Source of the DNA: Timema cristinae
Lineage: Eukaryota > Arthropoda > Insecta > Phasmatodea > Timematidae
NCBI GenBank assembly: GCA_039000515.1
Contig: JBCFYV010002255.1
Span: 17,074,890 to 17,138,889, forward strand
Length of the DNA stretch: 64,000 nt
Direction: 5' to 3'
Shown here in pieces: positions 34,574 to 44,869 of the stretch (position 1 is the first letter of the stretch; the number at the start of each line of letters is the position of its first letter). The notes under the pieces are model-generated. The model was not told where the DNA came from. It was given only the letters and a program-made list of their open reading frames with translations, and did not search any database. The translations under genes and the position numbers were made by a program.

Positions 34574-34584
34574 GAAATGAAATG

Positions 34585-34653
34585 TGCACACACACACACA
34601 CACACACACACACCACTACACACACACACACACACACACTACACACACACACA
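34585..34653. repeat. (CA)n microsatellite
   Basis: Interrupted CA run. It produces a His-Thr repeat in one open frame, which is not a gene. Confidence 0.97.
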
Positions 34654-35131
34654 AGACCCGCTTATACACCCATTGAGACTATAGACGTTACCCAGCAAAC
34701 AACTCCTTTGAGAAAAGGGGCTGCAGCAGGTGACATTGGTAGGTCAGCCAAAGGCGAGACGGGGGAAGGAAGGGAAAAGGTAAGAGTAGTAATATATAAG
34801 TAATATCACAGTATCGCTTTGTCGGTGAATTTACACGCCATAACCCCTGCCCATGCCAACAACAACTATGGTAATGTAATGTGTGGACGTGGACATTTGT
34901 AAACTACAAAGGTACGAGCTACCTCACCTTCACTTATTATATTTCCTCCTCATTGCTATGAACCTAGTTGGTTCCTTTCTCTCTGAGAAGAAAGCCTCAC
35001 CTCCCCTCTTTTTGCCGAAAAGGATAATGGGATTTTTCTGAAACAATATGTTGAGCGAAGCGAATATGGTTACAGTAGGGAGTGAACTATATATAGTTGG
35101 ATTCTAAAGTTTCCTGTGTAGTGAACAAGTG

Positions 35132-35355
35132 TACAGTAGCACCACGGCTTCTTTGGTGCTGACTGACAGCTCACAGCTGAATAATGACGGCTTTTAAAAG
35201 CGGAAAGACCAATTATGTATCCCTACGCCGAACCATATGATCTGCAAAAACATGTGTTTAGCAGCTGTCGCTTCAGACAGTCAACATTTAGATATATATC
35301 TAAATGTGTACTGTGAGCTGTCAGTCAGCACCAAAGAAGCCACGGGGCTACTGTA
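35132..35355 (+). mobile_element. MITE F, copy 7
   Basis: TACAGTAGCACCACGG and CCACGGGGCTACTGTA ends with TA on both sides. The internal segment is on the plus strand. Confidence 0.85.
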
Positions 35356-35429
35356 GGTTTACTCGATTTATTTGTTTACGAATATATTGTTTTAATTTCT
35401 CTCAACCCCTCGAACTCGAGATTTTGATA

Positions 35430-35720
35430 AATGTCAGCGTTTCATGGCCACTTTGAAACCGAAAAAGTTATTTTCGCGATGCCATCTGTCTGTATCTTGC
35501 CTTAAAGCAGAAAATATTTTATCGATCAAGCTAATTTTTGAATAATTAGATATCCCACCCTAAAATTAATGGTAGTTTACTCAAGGATGAAAAGAGAAAA
35601 AAATATTTTTCATCAAAACCAGCTCAACGATTTTGATTAAATTTTGTATTTAGGTTTTGGTTATACATTACAAACCAAATGATAATTCTTATTTTACCAT
35701 GAAAAATAACTTTTACGGCA
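35430..35720. repeat. Single diverged units of satellite R
   Basis: AATTAATGGTAGTTTACTCAAGGATGAAAAG and CGATTTTGATTAAATTTTG resemble units of the arrays at 39330 and 42780. Confidence 0.4.
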
Positions 35721-35735
35721 CTTTACATAGGCGGA

Positions 35736-35885
35736 AATAGCTTATAATTGTAAGGTTGTAGTAACTTATAATTGTAAAGTTGTAGTAACTTATCATTGTA
35801 AAGTTGTAGTAATTATCATTGTAAAGTTGTAGTAACTTTATAATTGTAAAGTTTGTATTAACTTATCATTATAGTTGTAGTAAAA
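35736..35885 (+). repeat. 28-bp tandem repeat
   Basis: Six diverged copies of TAACTTATAATTGTAAAGTTGTAG. Confidence 0.9.
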
Positions 35886-36331
35886 TTAAAATCATTTATT
35901 TGAAAATATAAGTTTATAAAATCAATCGTTTCTGAGCCATAATCATATAATATATACATACATAGTTTATGGAGCTATTTAACAAGTGAATTTGAATGTT
36001 TTCTTTGGTGGACAAAGATGTGCCTTTTATCTTAATGTTTCCGTAACAGTGTATATTATATCGTTTGAATAATCTCATTAGTTTTTAATAAATGTACTTA
36101 TTTTAAGATAAAAGATATAGAAAGTCTATGTGGTGTACCGTACCATTAACTTTATATAATTTTCTGTGATTCCTAATTTGCTGGCTAATTTTGTTATTTC
36201 TACACGAGTTTTCCACGCTGCTACTTCTATAAATCATACATCCAGAATATAATATGTTTCTGATTTACTCACTGTTCCGTGCTCCCATGATAATGTGAAT
36301 ATAACATTTTCACCATCCATTATAGTTGGAT

Positions 36332-36707
36332 AAATCTACCAAACATTACAAACCGCTTCTCTTCTCAAATGTAGGGGAACATGGTGTATAATGGGACACT
36401 TCTGGTTGGATTGATTTCTTATTTCTTAAGGGAGGTAACTGCAAAGTAGAGATACAATTGAAAAAGGAAAAATATTTTTTAGCTTCCAATTTAGGTATTA
36501 TTGAGTTTTATTTTAATATTGGTTTTTATGAAGGGTCAAATAAATGCACATTATTAACAACACCATTGTGAGTATCGGGTAGTAAATTAATTATTAAACT
36601 TGAAAAATATTTTACTTTAATAACAAAACGTTTTATTTGGACATCAACTTATCAATTTCCAAGAAACAAACAGACAAAAGTAAACTCTAATGCCAGAATT
36701 TTCTATC

Positions 36708-36765
<58 letters not shown>

Positions 36766-36998
36766 TAATGTTGTTAATAATGTGCATTTATTTGACCCTT
36801 CATAAAAACCAATATTAAAATAAAACTCAATAATACCTAAATAGGAAGTTATAAAATATTTTTTCCTTTTTCAATTGTATCTCTACTTTGCAGTTACCTC
36901 CCTTAAGAAATAAAAATCAATCCAACCCAGAAGTGTCCCATTATACCATGTTCCCCTACCTTTGAGAAGAGAAGCGGTTCGTAGTGTTTGGTAGATTT
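36332..36998. mobile_element. Fold-back element with (AT)n centre, first of a pair
   Basis: The left arm (36332-36570) begins AAATCTACCAAACATTAC. The right arm (36762-36998) ends GTGTTTGGTAGATTTT and is its inverse, with few changes (for example ACCTAAATAGGAAG against CTTCCAATTTAGGT). About 190 bp lie between, with a long AT run at 36712-36766. Confidence 0.85.
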
Positions 36999-37020
36999 TT
37001 TATATATATATATATATTAT

Positions 37021-37578
37021 AGTTGTAACTGAACATAAATTATTTGCGTTTTAATAATTAACATAATCTTTTAATTAATGCATATTCAAGCTTATTTATA
37101 TGGTGGCAATTTAATGTTATGCACATTTTAAAAATTATTTCATTTTAAATATGGTTTGAGCTAGTTTCTAGCACATCTTATTTTAATTGATCTGTCAAAA
37201 GTTTAAGGTCGATTGAATGCGCTGGGACTTATCTTCACTGCAATGATATTTTCTACCCCCTCTCTAGACAACTATCCTTTTATATAAAACCTAAGATAAA
37301 ATGATGATCAAAGATAAGAGTTTGCCTATGTATGTGTTTATATATGTATTTATATATATATATATATATAGAGAGAAGAGAGAGGAGACTTTAACTTTCA
37401 ACAAATCAATTAAAATAAGATGTACTAGAAACTAGCTCAAACCATATTTTTTAAATGAAAAAACTTTTTAAAATGGGCATAACATCTAATTGCCACCATA
37501 TAAATAAGCTTGAATATGCATTAATTTAAAGTTTATGTTAGTTATTAAAACGCAAATTATTTATGTTCAGTCACAACT
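37021..37578. mobile_element. Fold-back element with (AT)n centre, second of a pair
   Basis: AGTTGTAACTGAACATAAAT (37021-) pairs with ATTTATGTTCAGTCACAACT (ending 37578). Arms are about 195 bp, with GAGCTAGTTTCTAGCACATC against GATGTACTAGAAACTAGCTC. The centre holds TA and GA runs. An AT run of about 20 bp separates it from its neighbour. Confidence 0.85.
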
Positions 37579-37599
37579 AAAAATATTTTATCAAAGTAA

Positions 37600-38445
37600 T
37601 ATATATATATTTTTTGTTTAATTCAAGAAAGCCAAATCAAGATAAATTAAAAGAATTTTATAAAAGTTTTAATAATTAAATTACTTGGATATATATATAT
37701 AAGTTTGCCTCCTATACTTTTTTTATATTATATTAAGTAATTTTACAGAAGTTGTGCATCAAGATATAAAACGGTATAATGAACGAGACGACTCACATAA
37801 TAACAGTTAACGTCTCTATAGAAAAAAAAACTTTTAAAAGATTTCCCCTTAACTACAACGATTAATTTTTTTTTTCTAAGTTGAGGGGGAGTGTGGATGC
37901 TTTAAACAGCTTTTTAGTTTGTACATTTTTAATGAAAAAATTGAAACAAAAAACTACGTTGTTAGGTGATGAGGAAATACGAACGTAATAAAATGGGGTG
38001 GGTAAAGAAGAACTTGTATGAAAATGAAAGTAAAAAATTATGAGAAAAGGTTGTGAAGGAAGAAAAAGGGAAGTGATGGTGGGAGAAGGGAAGGAAAAAG
38101 GAAACTATGTTATCTTTTTCTTAGTGAGACTACCTTGGGTTTCTATGGCGACAGTTATTTCAGAATTGTCTCGAGTCTTTTTCTCATGTGGCAAGAAAGA
38201 AGATATTTTGTTCTCTTAAGATTTTTAGGGGCCGTCCACGCGACCACGTAGTCGAAAGAGACAATCAAAAGTCCAAGTGACCTTGGTTCAGTTCCTGATA
38301 GTACGCGCTAAGATCTGTCATTTTCCTCTTGCTATCCGATAAGATATTTTAGGGCTGGACGAATAATATTTAACGTACTCTCTAGAGTTGGGTGAATTTT
38401 AAATTAATGAACTAATCATAAAATTTATAAAGGGAACATAATTGA
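37600..38445. other. Spacer
   Basis: Purine-rich stretch at 37980-38110. A tRNA-like remnant of SINE B head type occurs at about 38230-38310 (CCGTCCACGCGACCACGTAG, TTGGTTCAGTTCCTG). No gene. Confidence 0.4.
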
Positions 38446-38683
38446 TACAGTAGCCCCATGGCTTCTTTAGTACTGACTGACAACTCACAGCTGACAGCTG
38501 ACGGCTTTGAAAAGTAACCCGACCAAATTATGTATCCCTACGCAGAAACAAATGATCTTCAAAAACATGTGTTTAGCAGCTGTCACTTCTGATGGTCAAA
38601 ATTTAGGTAAATACCTACATTTTGACTGTCAGAAGTCAGCCGTGAGCTGTCAGTCATCACAAAGAAGCCATGGGACTACTGTA
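38446..38683 (+). mobile_element. MITE F, copy 8
   Basis: TACAGTAGCCCCATGG and CCATGGGACTACTGTA ends. The internal segment is on the plus strand. Directly after it, 38750-38880 looks like a headless minus-strand SINE B. Confidence 0.85.
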
Positions 38684-39081
38684 CATATATCTCAATATTT
38701 TGTATCTGCTTTGCACCATATTCTACTATCAGACCAAGCTATTCTCATTTGATTGGATTAATGGGTTAGGGATGAGTTAGGTACAATTTAGAGAAATTTA
38801 TCAGTATTAGCTTGCAAGTAGATCGGAAAAACATTGATATAAAAAAATCTCAGTGTACTCAATAGGGTTTTATCTAACAATAATAACACCTTTATAATAT
38901 AAGACCTTGTGTTTCCTAGATCTTAATCAAAATCTACTAAATCGTATTATTTTATATTTACCCCCTCCTCCTAACACATGTGGTCACATACTTCAGAGCG
39001 TCAAAGGGGGATCAAAGTTCGAATCTCAGATTATTTCAAAACAGGGAAGCTTAGCCACCTCGGGGGTCGAATGATTTAAGG

Positions 39082-40364
39082 CAGGGGTTGGTTCTTAACT
39101 TCCTTTGTTCTATGGACTCCTCAAAAAATTGTTTTAAAATGTATATCTTAGGATTACAAAAGAAACAAATAAATTGAAATATGGCAATCAAACTATTAAA
39201 ACATTCATTTATTATATCAAGAGAAAGTATTGTATTCGTGAATATTTTATACCCCAAAAAGTGGATTTTACTATTCTGTCTCTTTTCCATATAATTTCTG
39301 TCTGTCCCTTGTTACGGACCTGAAACTGTTTTATGGATATTATCCATATTTGATATTTAGATGCTATAGAGCAAAACCTCAATTTTTTTTTACCATAGCC
39401 CTCAAATTAAAGGTAGTTTACAAATGAGTGTTTATTTTATTACAATTTTTTTTAAATGGCTCTAACGACTTTGTATAAAATTGATATCTATGGCGGGTTT
39501 TACCTAAAAAAAAATAACACTGTATACTTGTATTTTGGGTAAGAGCTCGTTAAGGGTAGTTTACCTATTAGTGATTTTTGAAAATTTGAAATATTTCTAA
39601 AGTCGCTCTAAAGGTTTTGTTTAAAATATATATCTGGGAATATTTGACATGATTAACAAAACTGTATACTTGTACTATGGATTTTGTTTAAAGGTATTTT
39701 ATTTTGATGAATTCTTTTAATTTAATATTTTAAGAAATTTATCTAGCGATTCGGTTCTAAATGGGTATCCGTTAAATTTGTTACATTATGAAGAGTATAT
39801 TTGTTTTTATTTAAAAACACTATTTAATAGTATTTACTCTTAACTGACATTTGAAAAAAAAATTAAAAATAAGATTAACAATTATTTTTTTAATTGTTAT
39901 TTGGAGAATATTTAACATAATATTTTTTTTTCCTAAAGTAATCAACTAGTTTAAGGGTCTTCTACTTGTGATAAATTATAGAATACTTGAAATATTTTGA
40001 AAATGGCCTTTAAGATCACGTTTAAAATGAATATCTGGGGAAAATTTTAAACTATAAAAATTATCATTATTTATTTTTACGAATATAAATTGACTCATCT
40101 TTGAATTTTTTTTAAATCTTTAATACACTATATGAGAACGTTCGTACAATTGTGTCATACCAATTTTTTTGGTGATATAGCTATATTTATGATTTCTTAC
40201 TAAGTAAAAAAGATTATTCATTTAAAATATAGGCCAGTTTAAGTTAAGCTTTCTTTTTTAAAGATATCTTAATGTGGAGGCTGTGTTCCCAAAAATTCAC
40301 TGACCCCTTTGAATCTATTCATGGGCCCCTTTCAGGGTCGTGGACCCTAAGTTAATAACTTCTG
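39082..40364 (+). mobile_element. Element K (hAT-like ends) filled with satellite R
   Basis: Starts CAGGGGTTGGTTCTTAACTTCC and ends TAAGTTAATAACTTCTG, whose complement is CAGAAGTTATTAACTTA. GTTCTATGGACTCC near the left mirrors GGGTCGTGGACCC near the right. The limits coincide with the break in SINE B. No matching 8-bp duplication is seen. Confidence 0.5.
39330..40250 (+). repeat. Satellite R array 1 (~135-142 bp unit)
   Basis: About six diverged units with the order GGTAGTTTACCTATTAGTGA, TTTTTGAAAATTTGAAATAT, TCTAAAGGTTTTGTTTAAAA, TATCTGGGAATATTTGACAT, AACTGTATACTTGTA. Spacing of the TGTATACTTGTA motif is 142 then about 132 bp. The array lies inside element K. Confidence 0.7.
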
Positions 40365-40520
40365 GTCTCAAAATAGACTGGGCTACCGATGACGGGGCGT
40401 TTGGAGTTACAATCTTGGACGGGTGTACTGAGAGTCAGTCAAAAAAAAAAATCCACTCTCCTTCTATGCAAATATGGGTAATCTTACTCATCCTTACCTT
40501 ATTAGCGTATAAATGACAAA

Positions 40521-41390
40521 AAAAGGGGTAAAGACTGCGCTTGGATGAACGTCAAACTAGAAAGCATAAATTTAAGGGAAGACATTAGTAGTATCGCCAA
40601 GAGAATTTACATTGTTCCCACTTAAATTCTACCAAATTTATGCAAGTACCTCCCATTAAATAAAGTATTTTTATAGCTAACTTTATCGCATCGATTTATA
40701 TATTTTAAAATTACACAAGTCTTTAATGGAGAATTGACATTTTGGTTCTTTTAACCCAAAAACTTAATTCCCTCCACTCTACAATTTGTTCTTGAGGAGT
40801 TGACATTTTATAAAATATTAAGGAGAAGGCTTTATAACTGTAATGGATATATTGAGTTTCAAAGAATAATAATAACCCATTAAATGGCTTGTTATTAGTT
40901 TAATATCGACTGTGTACACTCCGTTTACCTTGAAAGGTAGCAGTATTTTCTTGATTGATTACACAGTTACTTATTGGAAGTGGACGTGTTGGAAGAGACT
41001 AAAAAAAACTTTCACCGTGTTCAGTGTGCTCAAACATGTTTTTAATATTCATCCAAGTGAATGAGCTAGGTATGTGTCAAAAAAAACATGCACACAATTA
41101 ATTAAAACAATAACTAACAGAACCTAACCTAACCCTAACTAACCTAACATAACCAAACATAACCTTATCTAACATAACCTAATAAGACCAACTTAAATCT
41201 GAGAGATTAGATGAACCTGCACTGGATAAAATATTTTTTTTTAACATGTTACGGGGCTTCTAAAAGACGAAGGACTTGAAAAATATATCTTAATGCATTA
41301 GACTACGTGAATAAATTAGATTAAAATGTGTACTCATGTATTATGAACATTTTATATTGAAATTATTACTATTATTATTATTACTATTAT
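40521..41390. other. Spacer with MITE O fragment
   Basis: TACACTCCGTTTACCTTGAAAG at about 40915 is a MITE O end. Otherwise AT-rich, no gene. Confidence 0.45.
41119..41190. repeat. Degenerate AACCT/TTAGG-like repeat
   Basis: AACCTAACCTAACCCTAAC and several AACATAACC units over about 70 bp. AACCT is the complement of TTAGG, the common arthropod telomere repeat. It is too short and degenerate to be a telomere. Confidence 0.6.
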
Positions 41391-41669
41391 CACCACGTCT
41401 TACTACCCGTTCGGGTTATACGCACTTACGCTAATGTGTAATGGTAAGGTGATTGTGAGATGAACTGGAGGACCTAAAGTTTAACGTGGGATCCGAACCA
41501 CGATGGAGGCCTGGCATTCACACACATTCACAAGTTGTGATTACTACACGTCTTGTCAGAGGTGAAGGAAGGGTTTGGCAATCAGTTAAATCTTTGCCGG
41601 GACCGAGGATTGAAACCCAGACCCCTAGCACAGAAGTCCGACATCTTACCCCTAGACCGCCAGGTCACC
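41388..41669 (-). repeat. SINE C, copy
   Basis: Full-length minus copy, tail complement at 41391-41425, head complement GACCGCCAGGTCACC at the right end. Confidence 0.9.
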
Positions 41670-42779
41670 TTTGTACTTATCGTATATAAGAATAAAAATA
41701 ATTATTAACATATATTAAATATCTGCCACTAAATTCAGTAAAGCAATCGGCTAAGTACGTAAAAATAAAATGACTCATAACATAATGTCCTCGCTTCCAA
41801 CACGCATGTTAAAAATCTGATCGCTTACAACATCACACCGAATACACGAGTAGCGTGTCGTGGAATGTTGCAAGGGAAGCAGACCTTGGTAAAACTATAC
41901 CTGTGATATGTTCTCACACACTTGGGGTCCTATTTGACCAATCATACATATGCTCTGCTCTGCATGCGTCACACGTGAATGCATTCCCCTCGATACCTGA
42001 CCAATATGTGTTCTACTGTGAGGTTTGATCCATTCACAGTACAGTTTAAACTGAGGTTACTTAACCTGGCAACACTCTAGGCCACGCCACTATGACTATC
42101 TTTTAATGAATATCAACACACACGCTGTAAATCATTGTAACTATAGGAATGTTCGTTTGGTAGAGACCACAATTCAATTACAGTAAAATCTCATTAGACC
42201 TAGTTCCAGTATTCCAAAATTCTAGATAATCATAACACACTTTTCAGAAAACGGCGGGGAAAAAATTAGGTCAAATGAAATATATTTGATTGGTTAACAA
42301 GCTCAAAGACAAAAGAGAATGGTTAATAAACAGTGATATCTGATAATAGATACTTTATAGTTACATGTTTCAGTCAACACAACGTGTTTTTCCAGTAAAT
42401 AAAAATAATTACAGTACATATTACGAGTTATACATAAGTTAAATAAATAAACATTTGATCAAACTCATTCAACTGTGATTTTAAATTTGGGAAATTACTG
42501 TAACCTTGTATTTTTCCACTTAATCCGAATTTTTGCTATTCCAAACCAGTTTCGGTTCTAATTAGTTCAGATTAACAAGCTCACAATATTGTCTATAGCT
42601 ACTTTCAAGACATTTCATAAAAAAATTAGATACATTTATTTTAAAAAGTTCGGTACATCAAGTTTAATTTACACCAATTTAGTGGACAGAAGAAACAAAT
42701 TAATATATATTGTTCAAACTCGATATTCAGATGTTATATGGGCATTTCTCAAGGCCAAATCGTGATTTTAAATCTAGAT

Positions 42780-43440
42780 ATAAAATTAAGGGAATTTTAC
42801 TGATTACAGATTGTTGAAAATTCAAATGTTTGGATAATGTCTCTAAATATTTTATTTTTATTTTTCAAATTTAATATCTGGGTAGTGATTTACATGATAA
42901 ATAACATTGTATACTTGTTGGTGACCTGGTGGTCTAGGGGTAAGGTGTCAGACTTCTATGCTGGCGGCCGGGGTTCAATCCTCGGTCCCGGCAAAGATTT
43001 ATCTGATTACCAAAACCTTCCTTCACCTCTGACAAGACATCTTGTGAATGTGAGGAATGCCAGGTCTCCACCGTGGTTCGGTTTCCACGTTAAACTGTAG
43101 GTCCTTCATTTCATCTCACAATCACCCTACCATTACACATTAGCATAAGTGCGTATAACCCGAACGGGTAGTAAGACGCGGTGCTAATAATAATAATAAT
43201 AATAATATACTTGTTGGTTTTGAGGAAAATTTATTTGGAGGTAGTTTATTGATGAAAGATTTTAGAAATTTTTTAGTGTTTTGAAAATGAATAAAAAGTT
43301 TATTTCTAAATAAGTGTCATGAGAGTGCTTACATAACAAATAAGGATGTTTGTTTGTTTTACTTAACACTATTTTAACGGTGATTTACTGAGAAATGATT
43401 TTTGAAAATTTGAGGTTTTAGAAAATGGCATTTAAGGTTT
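42780..43440 (+). repeat. Satellite R array 2, split by SINE C
   Basis: TTCAAATTTAATATCTGGG, ATAACATTGTATACTTGTTGG, GAGGTAGTTTATTGATG, GATTTTTGAAAATTTGAGG repeat the unit order of array 1. SINE C interrupts one unit at TGTATACTTGTTGG. Confidence 0.6.
42921..43205 (+). repeat. SINE C, nested in satellite R
   Basis: Complete copy. The 11-bp duplication TATACTTGTTG lies at 42910-42920 and 43206-43216, inside a conserved part of the satellite unit. Confidence 0.92.
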
Positions 43441-43499
43441 TTATTTTATTTGGGATAATAACTTGAGAGAAAACTTATCAATATTAGCGTAAAGCGCGG

Positions 43500-43655
43500 A
43501 CGAAAAAAAAGAACAAACATAAACAAAATTTGGACAACCATCCCCAGAGTACTCAACCTGGATTCGAGCCACTTACCTTATCATCATTGGCAAACAAGAT
43601 TAGACGAGCGAGTTTATACGCCTTAACCCACGTGCTCACCGATAAGACTTTAAGT
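43500..43655 (-). repeat. tRNA-related fragment (E2 type)
   Basis: The minus strand gives GTGAGCACGTGGGTTAAGGCG, then a B-box-like GGCTCGAATCCAGG (complement of 43560-43572). The arrangement GCGTACGTGCTCACTGATA recurs at 51330. Confidence 0.45.
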
Positions 43656-43689
43656 GGTAAGGTATAATTATCCAAATTTTATTACGGAT

Positions 43690-43832
43690 GGACATATCAA
43701 GTAGCTATATAAAGCTACTAGTTCTACTTTCATATATTGATACATCTAGTAATGTAATCTGTAGCTGTCACTTTTGATAGATATTATCAATAGATATAAG
43801 ATAGTAAAAATAATTTAGCAAAATGTTATTAA
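43690..43832 (+). repeat. Repeat Q copy
   Basis: TTCTACTTTCATATATTG, ATCTAGTAATGTAATCTGTAG, CTGTCACTTTTGATAGATATT follow Q order. SINE A begins immediately after. Confidence 0.6.
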
Positions 43833-43836
43833 TATA

Positions 43837-44097
43837 ACCCGCCTCGGTGGCGTAGTTGGCTAACACGCTTGTCGTGTTAAGCTCTACTGCTGAGGACGGG
43901 GAGATCGAGGTTCGAAACTCGGTCGGATGAACTGGGGGTGGTTTTTCCTAAATGGTTTTCCACTCTCCCTCCACGCAAATGCGGGTTCACTTCCTATAAT
44001 TCAACCTTACCAATACCTAATTCATTAGCGTAATTAGTACTTAAAGCGTATAACCCGAACGGGTAGTAAGACGCGGTGCTAAATATTATAATTATTA
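43837..44097 (+). repeat. SINE A, copy 6
   Basis: Full-length. TTATTAATATA occurs at 43826-43836 and 44098-44108 as an 11-bp duplication. Confidence 0.92.
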
Positions 44098-44164
44098 TTA
44101 TTAATATAGATAGAAAAAATATGCTCGTTGTTTTTTTTAAAGGTACTTTATATATTTATTATTT

Positions 44165-44285
44165 TGAGGTAGAGGCAGAAATCCAAGCATCCAGCCATTA
44201 ATACATATCTGTGATAGGGGAAACTCCAATTTCACTAATGGTACATTTTTCGGCTATGCCGGGAATCTAAGCCGGGCCCATTAAA
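44165..44285 (-). repeat. SINE E, partial
   Basis: CTGTGATAGGGGAAACTCC, TTTCACTAATGGTACATTT and CGGCTATGCCGGGAATC match the middle and B-box side of family E. Confidence 0.6.
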
Positions 44286-44601
44286 ATAGCAGTCAGGCGG
44301 CTTTCTTTTAAAATTTGACTGAACAGAAATGCGTCATTAGATACATGCACATGTCACGTGCTAACTGAAACATTTAGGTTTAAACTAAATGGTTACGTTG
44401 TAATACAATATACAACAACTAACAGTCTGGCCCGTTCTTCGCGCGGGTAGTCCCACATCAATATTTATCAAACTAGGACATTCAATATCTTGCTGCCATC
44501 GTTTATATAGTTCCCCGTAAACAATCCTGGGCTAACTATGGCAATAACAAACCAATTATGATAGTTCATAACTTAAAATCAATCAAATCTTTGAAATAAA
44601 A

Positions 44602-44861
44602 CCCGCCTCGGTGGCGTAGTTGGCTAACACGCTAGTCGTGTTGAGCTCGACCGCCGAGGACGGGGAGATAGAGGTTCGAATCTCGGTCGGGTGAACTGGG
44701 GGTGGTTTATCCTAAATGGTTTTCCACTCTTCCTCCACGCAAATGCGGGTTATTTCCTCTAATTCAACCTTACCAATTCCTAATCCATTAGCGTAATTAG
44801 TACTTAGAGCGTATAACCCGAACGGGTAGTAAGACGTGGTGCTAAATATTATTATTATTAT
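44602..44861 (+). repeat. SINE A, copy 7
   Basis: Full-length. The 12-bp duplication TTTGAAATAAAA lies at 44590-44601 and 44862-44873. Confidence 0.93.
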
Positions 44862-44869
44862 TTTGAAAT

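Larger units (their letters stand above)
39055..40520 (+). repeat. SINE B, split by element K
   Basis: The head CCACCTCGGGGGTCGAATGATTTAAGG ends at 39081. GTCTCAAAATAGACTGGGCTACCGATGACGGGG resumes at 40365, followed by SINE B body to 40520. The tail is lost. Confidence 0.65.

Noticed and set aside
34540..34803. An 87-codon frame with His-Thr repeats
   Set aside because: It is a (CA)n microsatellite read in one frame.
42837..43100. An 87-codon plus-strand gene
   Set aside because: It is satellite R read into SINE C. The same C-terminal residues recur in every SINE C copy.
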